Source: Parvularculaceae bacterium (GTDB taxonomy: Bacteria > Pseudomonadota > Alphaproteobacteria > Caulobacterales > Parvularculaceae). Taken from it: a stretch of DNA of 64,000 bases. The position numbers were made by a program, and so were the translations under genes. The DNA lies in NCBI GenBank assembly GCA_028284065.1, contig JANQSJ010000007.1:1-64000 (forward strand), written 5' to 3'. The notes below the pieces were generated by a model, which did not search any database, had not been told where the DNA came from, and saw nothing but the letters and a program-made list of their open reading frames with translations. Below are positions 61,170-64,000 of this stretch, piece by piece (the stretch's first letter is position 1; the number at the start of each line of letters is the position of its first letter).

Positions 61170-62180
61170 CTATCCGCGTCCGTCCGCCATGCGCTCCGCC
61201 GCAAACGGGGCGAAATAAGTGATGATCGCGTCCGCGCCGGCGCGCTTGATCGCCAGAAGGCTTTCCATCACCGCAGCATCGCGGTCAATCCATCCATTGG
61301 CGCCAGCGGCCTCGATCATCGCGCACTCGCCTGACACCTGGAACGCGTAGGTGGGCGCACCGATTTCGGTTTTCGCGCGACGAATGATGTCGAGATAGAA
61401 GCCGGCGGGCTTCACCATCACCGCGTCGGCGCCTTCGGCGACGTCGAGCGCGATTTCCCGCACCGCTTCCTGACTGTTGGCGGGGTCCATCTGATAAGTG
61501 CGTTTGTCCCCTTTCAGGACGCCCGCCGCGCCGATTGCGTCCCGGTAAGGGCCGTATAGCGCCGAAGCGTATTTCGCGGCGTAGGAGACGATCTGAACGG
61601 ATGTGTGGCCGGCCGCCTCGAGCGCGTCCCTGATCGCGCCGATGCGCCCGTCCATCATGTCCGAAGGGGCGACCACGTCGAAACCGGCCTCCGCCTGGAC
61701 GAGCGCCTGGCGCACGAGGATCTCCACCGTCGCGTCATTGTCGATCTCGCCGTCGTTTAGGACGCCGTCATGGCCATGATCGGTGTAGGGATCGAGCGCC
61801 ACGTCCGCGAGAAGGCCAATATCCGGAACCGCCTTCTTGATGGCGCGGGCGGCGCGGCACATGAGATTAGTCGGATCGAGCGCAAGCCGACCGTCAGGGG
61901 AGCGCTCGTTAACGCTCGTAAACGGAAATAGCGCGAGCGCCGGCGCGCCAAGGTTGCGGGCGCGCTGCGCCGCATCAACGGCGGCGTCGACCGACAGGCG
62001 ATCAACGCCGGGCAGGGAAGCGACCGGTTCGCGCACGCCCTCGCCCTCGCGCAATATTACAGGCCAGACAAGGTCGGCAGGCGACAGACGGTTTTCCGCA
62101 ACCAGGCGCCGCGACCAGTCGGCCGCTCGTGTCCGGCGCATTCGCGTGCGCGGAAAAGTGCCGTTCGGGATCGCCGCCAT
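61170..62180 (-). CDS. hemB: Delta-aminolevulinic acid dehydratase (porphobilinogen synthase)
   Basis: The 336-aa enzyme makes porphobilinogen from two ALA molecules in heme synthesis. Schiff-base Lys257 (VMVKPAG) and Lys203 (SYAAKYAS) are in place. The metal region reads [14 protein letters not shown] with Asp residues where zinc enzymes have Cys, indicating the magnesium-type enzyme usual in alphaproteobacteria. The start is supported by GAGGA upstream. It is divergent from the LdtR-like regulator, with a 166-bp shared region containing a 6-1-6 palindrome. Confidence 0.97.
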   Translation of the reverse strand: MAAIPNGTFPRTRMRRTRAADWSRRLVAENRLSPADLVWPVILREGEGVREPVASLPGVDRLSVDAAVDAAQRARNLGAPALALFPFTSVNERSPDGRLALDPTNLMCRAARAIKKAVPDIGLLADVALDPYTDHGHDGVLNDGEIDNDATVEILVRQALVQAEAGFDVVAPSDMMDGRIGAIRDALEAAGHTSVQIVSYAAKYASALYGPYRDAIGAAGVLKGDKRTYQMDPANSQEAVREIALDVAEGADAVMVKPAGFYLDIIRRAKTEIGAPTYAFQVSGECAMIEAAGANGWIDRDAAVMESLLAIKRAGADAIITYFAPFAAERMADGRG

Positions 62181-62257
62181 ATGTCGTCCTCGCTTGTTTT
62201 CCGCCGCCGTCGACGGCCGCCTCTGCGCCGTTCGCGGCCCCGGATGTCAATCATGGG

Positions 62258-62270
62258 GCGCAAATTGCGC
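62258..62270. promoter_or_regulatory. Palindrome between hemB and ldtR-like gene
   Basis: GCGCAAATTGCGC is a perfect 6-1-6 inverted repeat in the divergent intergenic region, 78 bp from hemB and 77 bp from the MarR-type gene. MarR-family proteins bind such palindromes and often regulate themselves, so it is a candidate operator. There is no direct evidence. Confidence 0.35.
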
Positions 62271-62346
62271 GCCTGCATTTAAGGGGCCTTTTAGACAATG
62301 CCGCTACATCTGCGAAGAATTGTGAGCATTTGTAGAGGCGTAGGTA

Positions 62347-62877
62347 ATGGCGGCGGTGGAAAAGGCACTTGCTTCGGGCGTGATTGGGGCCGGAGAAAAG
62401 TCGGAGCGCGATCCGGATGCGTTGCGGGCGTCTTACCTGCAGCTTCTCCATCTCGTGGAGCGGCTGCATCGGCAATTGCTCGATGTCATCAAGGACGAGC
62501 TTGAAAGGCTTGGCCAGACAGACATCAATTCAGTTCAGGCGCTGCTGCTTTATAATATCGGCGACGCCGAACTAACGCCCGGCGAACTGCGCTCGCGCGG
62601 CCACTATCTTGGCTCCAACGTCTCCTACAACCTGAAGCAGCTCATCGATAAGGGCTATATCCGCGAACAGCGCTCGGACACGGACCGGCGCTCCAAGCGG
62701 GTGTCGCTGACCGCCGGCGGCGCCCACGTTCGCGACAAGCTCTCGGAGCTGTTCGAGCGCCAGCTGGGCTCGGTGGAGCAGGTTGGCGGCGTCGATCTGA
62801 GCCTGATCGATCAGACCAACAAGGCGCTTAAGCGGCTGGAACGTTTCTGGGCCGACCAGGTTCGCTATCGCCTGTAG
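62347..62877 (+). CDS. ldtR: MarR-family winged-helix regulator, LdtR-like
   Basis: The 176-aa protein has a winged helix-turn-helix domain (~60-130): LTPGELRSRGHYLGSNVSYNLKQL as recognition helices and YIREQRSDTDRRSKRVSLT as the wing. The N-terminal EVKDELER-like helix forms the dimer. The SNVSYNLK recognition helix and length match the alphaproteobacterial LdtR group, which controls an L,D-transpeptidase gene and osmotic/envelope stress in Liberibacter and Sinorhizobium (established for the family). It ends at a strong bidirectional terminator. Divergent from hemB. Confidence 0.85.
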   Translation: MAAVEKALASGVIGAGEKSERDPDALRASYLQLLHLVERLHRQLLDVIKDELERLGQTDINSVQALLLYNIGDAELTPGELRSRGHYLGSNVSYNLKQLIDKGYIREQRSDTDRRSKRVSLTAGGAHVRDKLSELFERQLGSVEQVGGVDLSLIDQTNKALKRLERFWADQVRYRL

Positions 62878-62902
62878 CCCGTGGGGCCGCCACCATCAGC
62901 CA

Positions 62903-62943
62903 AAAAAAACCGCCGCGGGCACTAAGCGCCGCGGCGTTTTTTT
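62903..62943. terminator. Bidirectional rho-independent terminator
   Basis: The 8-bp GC stem CGCCGCGG (62911-62918) pairs with CCGCGGCG (62929-62936) around a 10-nt loop. It is preceded by AAAAAAAA and followed by seven T residues (62937-62943). It lies between the convergent LdtR-like and MucR genes and suits termination on both strands. Confidence 0.93.
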
Positions 62944-62999
62944 GCGTCTGGCGACCGGCGCGCTAAGCGCCTTCCAAGGTCGCCAATTGAAGGCGCGGC

Positions 63000-63476
63000 C
63001 TAGGCCTTCCGGGGGCGACCGCGCTTCTTCGTGGTCTTTTTGGCCGCTCGCTTCCGCGAAGGCGCGCCGGCGGTGCGGCCGAGGCCGATTTCCTTGGCGA
63101 ATTGCGAGCGCCGCTTGGCGTAGTTCGGCGCGACCATCGGGTAGTCTGCCGGCAATCCCCATTTGCGCCTGTAGTCCTCGGGCGACATGTCGTACTGAGT
63201 GCGCAAATAGCGCTTCAGCATCTTTAGCTTCTTCCCGTCTTCAAGGCAGATGACGTGTTCAGGCGTCACAGACTTTGAGATCGGCACCGCCGGCTGCTGA
63301 TTTCCGGCATAAGCAGTGCCGCCGGCGGCGAGCGCGCGGATGGCGTCATGAATTTCCTGAAGCAAAGCCGGAAGCTTGTCCGCATTAATTGAGTTATTAC
63401 TCACGAACGCTGAGACAATGTCCGTCGTCAAATGCAGTGTTTCCGTTGAACCTATTTCCTTGTCGGAATTCGCCAT
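63000..63476 (-). CDS. mucR: Ros/MucR-family regulator with AT-hook tail and altered zinc finger
   Basis: The 158-aa DNA-binding global regulator shows the MucR core: VICLEDGKKLKMLKR, then EDYRRKWGLPADYPMVAPNYA (about 75-120). In Ros the finger uses Cys-x2-Cys and two His. Here Cys77 and Asp80 are present but the His positions are Tyr90 and Gln94, so classical zinc binding is unlikely, as reported for some Mesorhizobium Ml proteins. The C-terminus adds a KKTTKK run (146-151) and the AT-hook RGRPRK (152-157). TGAGGAG precedes the ATG, and an AT-rich region upstream fits the self-regulation known for the family. Confidence 0.93.
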   Translation of the reverse strand: MANSDKEIGSTETLHLTTDIVSAFVSNNSINADKLPALLQEIHDAIRALAAGGTAYAGNQQPAVPISKSVTPEHVICLEDGKKLKMLKRYLRTQYDMSPEDYRRKWGLPADYPMVAPNYAKRRSQFAKEIGLGRTAGAPSRKRAAKKTTKKRGRPRKA

Positions 63477-64000
63477 CTCATACTCCTCAAATAAATGCGG
63501 CTAGTCTCGTCGACTACAAATGCAGGGGGACTGCGCCTTTCCGCCGGGCGGCGTTTGATTGGAAAAGAAGGCGACAAGCATTAGTCGACAGGAAGGAATT
63601 TCCGCTGCTAAAGACGTTCAGATTGGAAATCAAGAAAAAAAACCGGTTTGTTGGGCTTCGCACTGTATAAAACGTGAATCTGGCGGCAACTCCGCACCGA
63701 CTCAACGAAAATTTCGCAGTGGACGCAAAAAATGGGGAAAAGCTTGCGCCGCGGAGACATGCCCCATGTCATGCGGATTTTGCAATGATAAGGCAATAAT
63801 GTAGCGTCGACTAAAGTGTATTGTGTACCGTTCGCAACTAACCGTCGAGGATTACTTGAAGGAGCGGTTCCTGCGCATGCGATGAAGACAAATCGCATGC
63901 CGACTTGGCGCAATACTAAGGGAATGACGTTCAGCGGCCGCAAGGTCGCAGTGGATCCTTATTGGGCCGCATTGCGGCGGCGTTGCAACGCAGGTAGATA
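63477..64000. other. AT-rich region upstream of mucR to the window edge
   Basis: The stretch is 524 bases with no confident gene. GC is clearly lower than in the rest of the window between about 63600 and 63850, with A-runs and T-rich patches, the kind of DNA that MucR/H-NS-like proteins bind. Near the right edge a plus-strand frame opens at ATG 63882 (MKTNRMPTWRNTKG) and runs off the window; it overlaps the stop of a 20-codon GTG frame (63823-63884) that carries GGAG inside. This could be the start of a truncated gene, at low confidence. Confidence 0.4.

Noticed and set aside
63559-63943. Short open frames on both strands in the AT-rich region upstream of mucR
   Set aside because: They use non-ATG starts or lack ribosome sites, and the translations look random; the region is better read as regulatory DNA.

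Overview
The window is a high-GC stretch of an alphaproteobacterial chromosome. It opens with the 3' end of a 23S rRNA gene and a 5S rRNA gene. Further on it carries lineage markers: a Ros/MucR regulator, an LdtR-like MarR regulator, GlpX, an alphaproteobacterial-type HemB, a PopA/PleD-like c-di-GMP protein and several polyhydroxyalkanoate (PHA) genes. The mix suggests a heterotrophic, probably marine member of the Caulobacterales/Hyphomonadaceae/Parvularculales neighbourhood; this placement is inference and no species can be named. Gene density is high, with many ATGA overlaps and two convergent pairs whose stop codons interlock (26221-26224 and 57069-57072).

Layout. 1-0.8 kb: rRNA operon tail. 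1.5-6.7 kb: ferredoxin-NADP reductase, then an AttEFGH-like cassette (ABC ATPase, double FtsX permease, secreted CrtC/AttH lipocalin-like protein). 6.7-6.9 kb: a nested palindromic repeat. 7-10.8 kb: a self-sufficient P450-BM3 (CYP102-type) and a glutathione peroxidase. 11-17.6 kb: a storage-lipid cluster. It has a plus-strand PHA-synthase-partner/class III-type PhaC/GNAT operon, a lipase-like hydrolase, and a minus-strand operon of wax ester synthase/DGAT, hydrolase and phasin-like protein. 17.8-28 kb: MazG, IlvE, hydrolases, TetR, an ECF42-type sigma factor with two DGPF/YCII proteins, a membrane-anchored ClpP-fold protease-like protein, a YHS protein and a MoxR ATPase. 28.2-37.4 kb: a metalloprotease-nitrilase-methyltransferase operon, a FAD oxidoreductase, a ThDP enzyme and a DmpA-type aminopeptidase. 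37.5-45.4 kb: transketolase, a class I PhaC with a long basic N-terminal tail, a small lipoprotein, an outer-membrane barrel, GlpX and an ArsP_2-family 10-TM metal transporter. 45.4-48.7 kb: a lower-GC accessory segment with a PEP-CTERM-like surface protein and a tyrosine recombinase. 48.7-64 kb: glycosyltransferase, TonB receptor, PopA-like protein, TPR-VanY peptidase, PurB, OmpA/HhH pair, Tdh, HemB, LdtR-like and MucR.

The most coherent story is storage-lipid biology. Four proteins tied to PHA or neutral-lipid synthesis carry nucleic-acid-binding-type appendages: lysine-rich histone-like tails on the synthase partner, the phasin-like protein and the class I PhaC, and a helix-hairpin-helix module on the wax synthase/DGAT. 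MucR at the far end carries the same KKTTKK tail followed by an AT-hook. I infer that granules may be tethered to the nucleoid through several components, including the polymerase itself. This is a hypothesis, not something the sequence proves.

I found no tRNA gene, CRISPR array, complete insertion sequence or replication origin. Numerous long open frames opposite the real genes are GC-rich shadows and are omitted.
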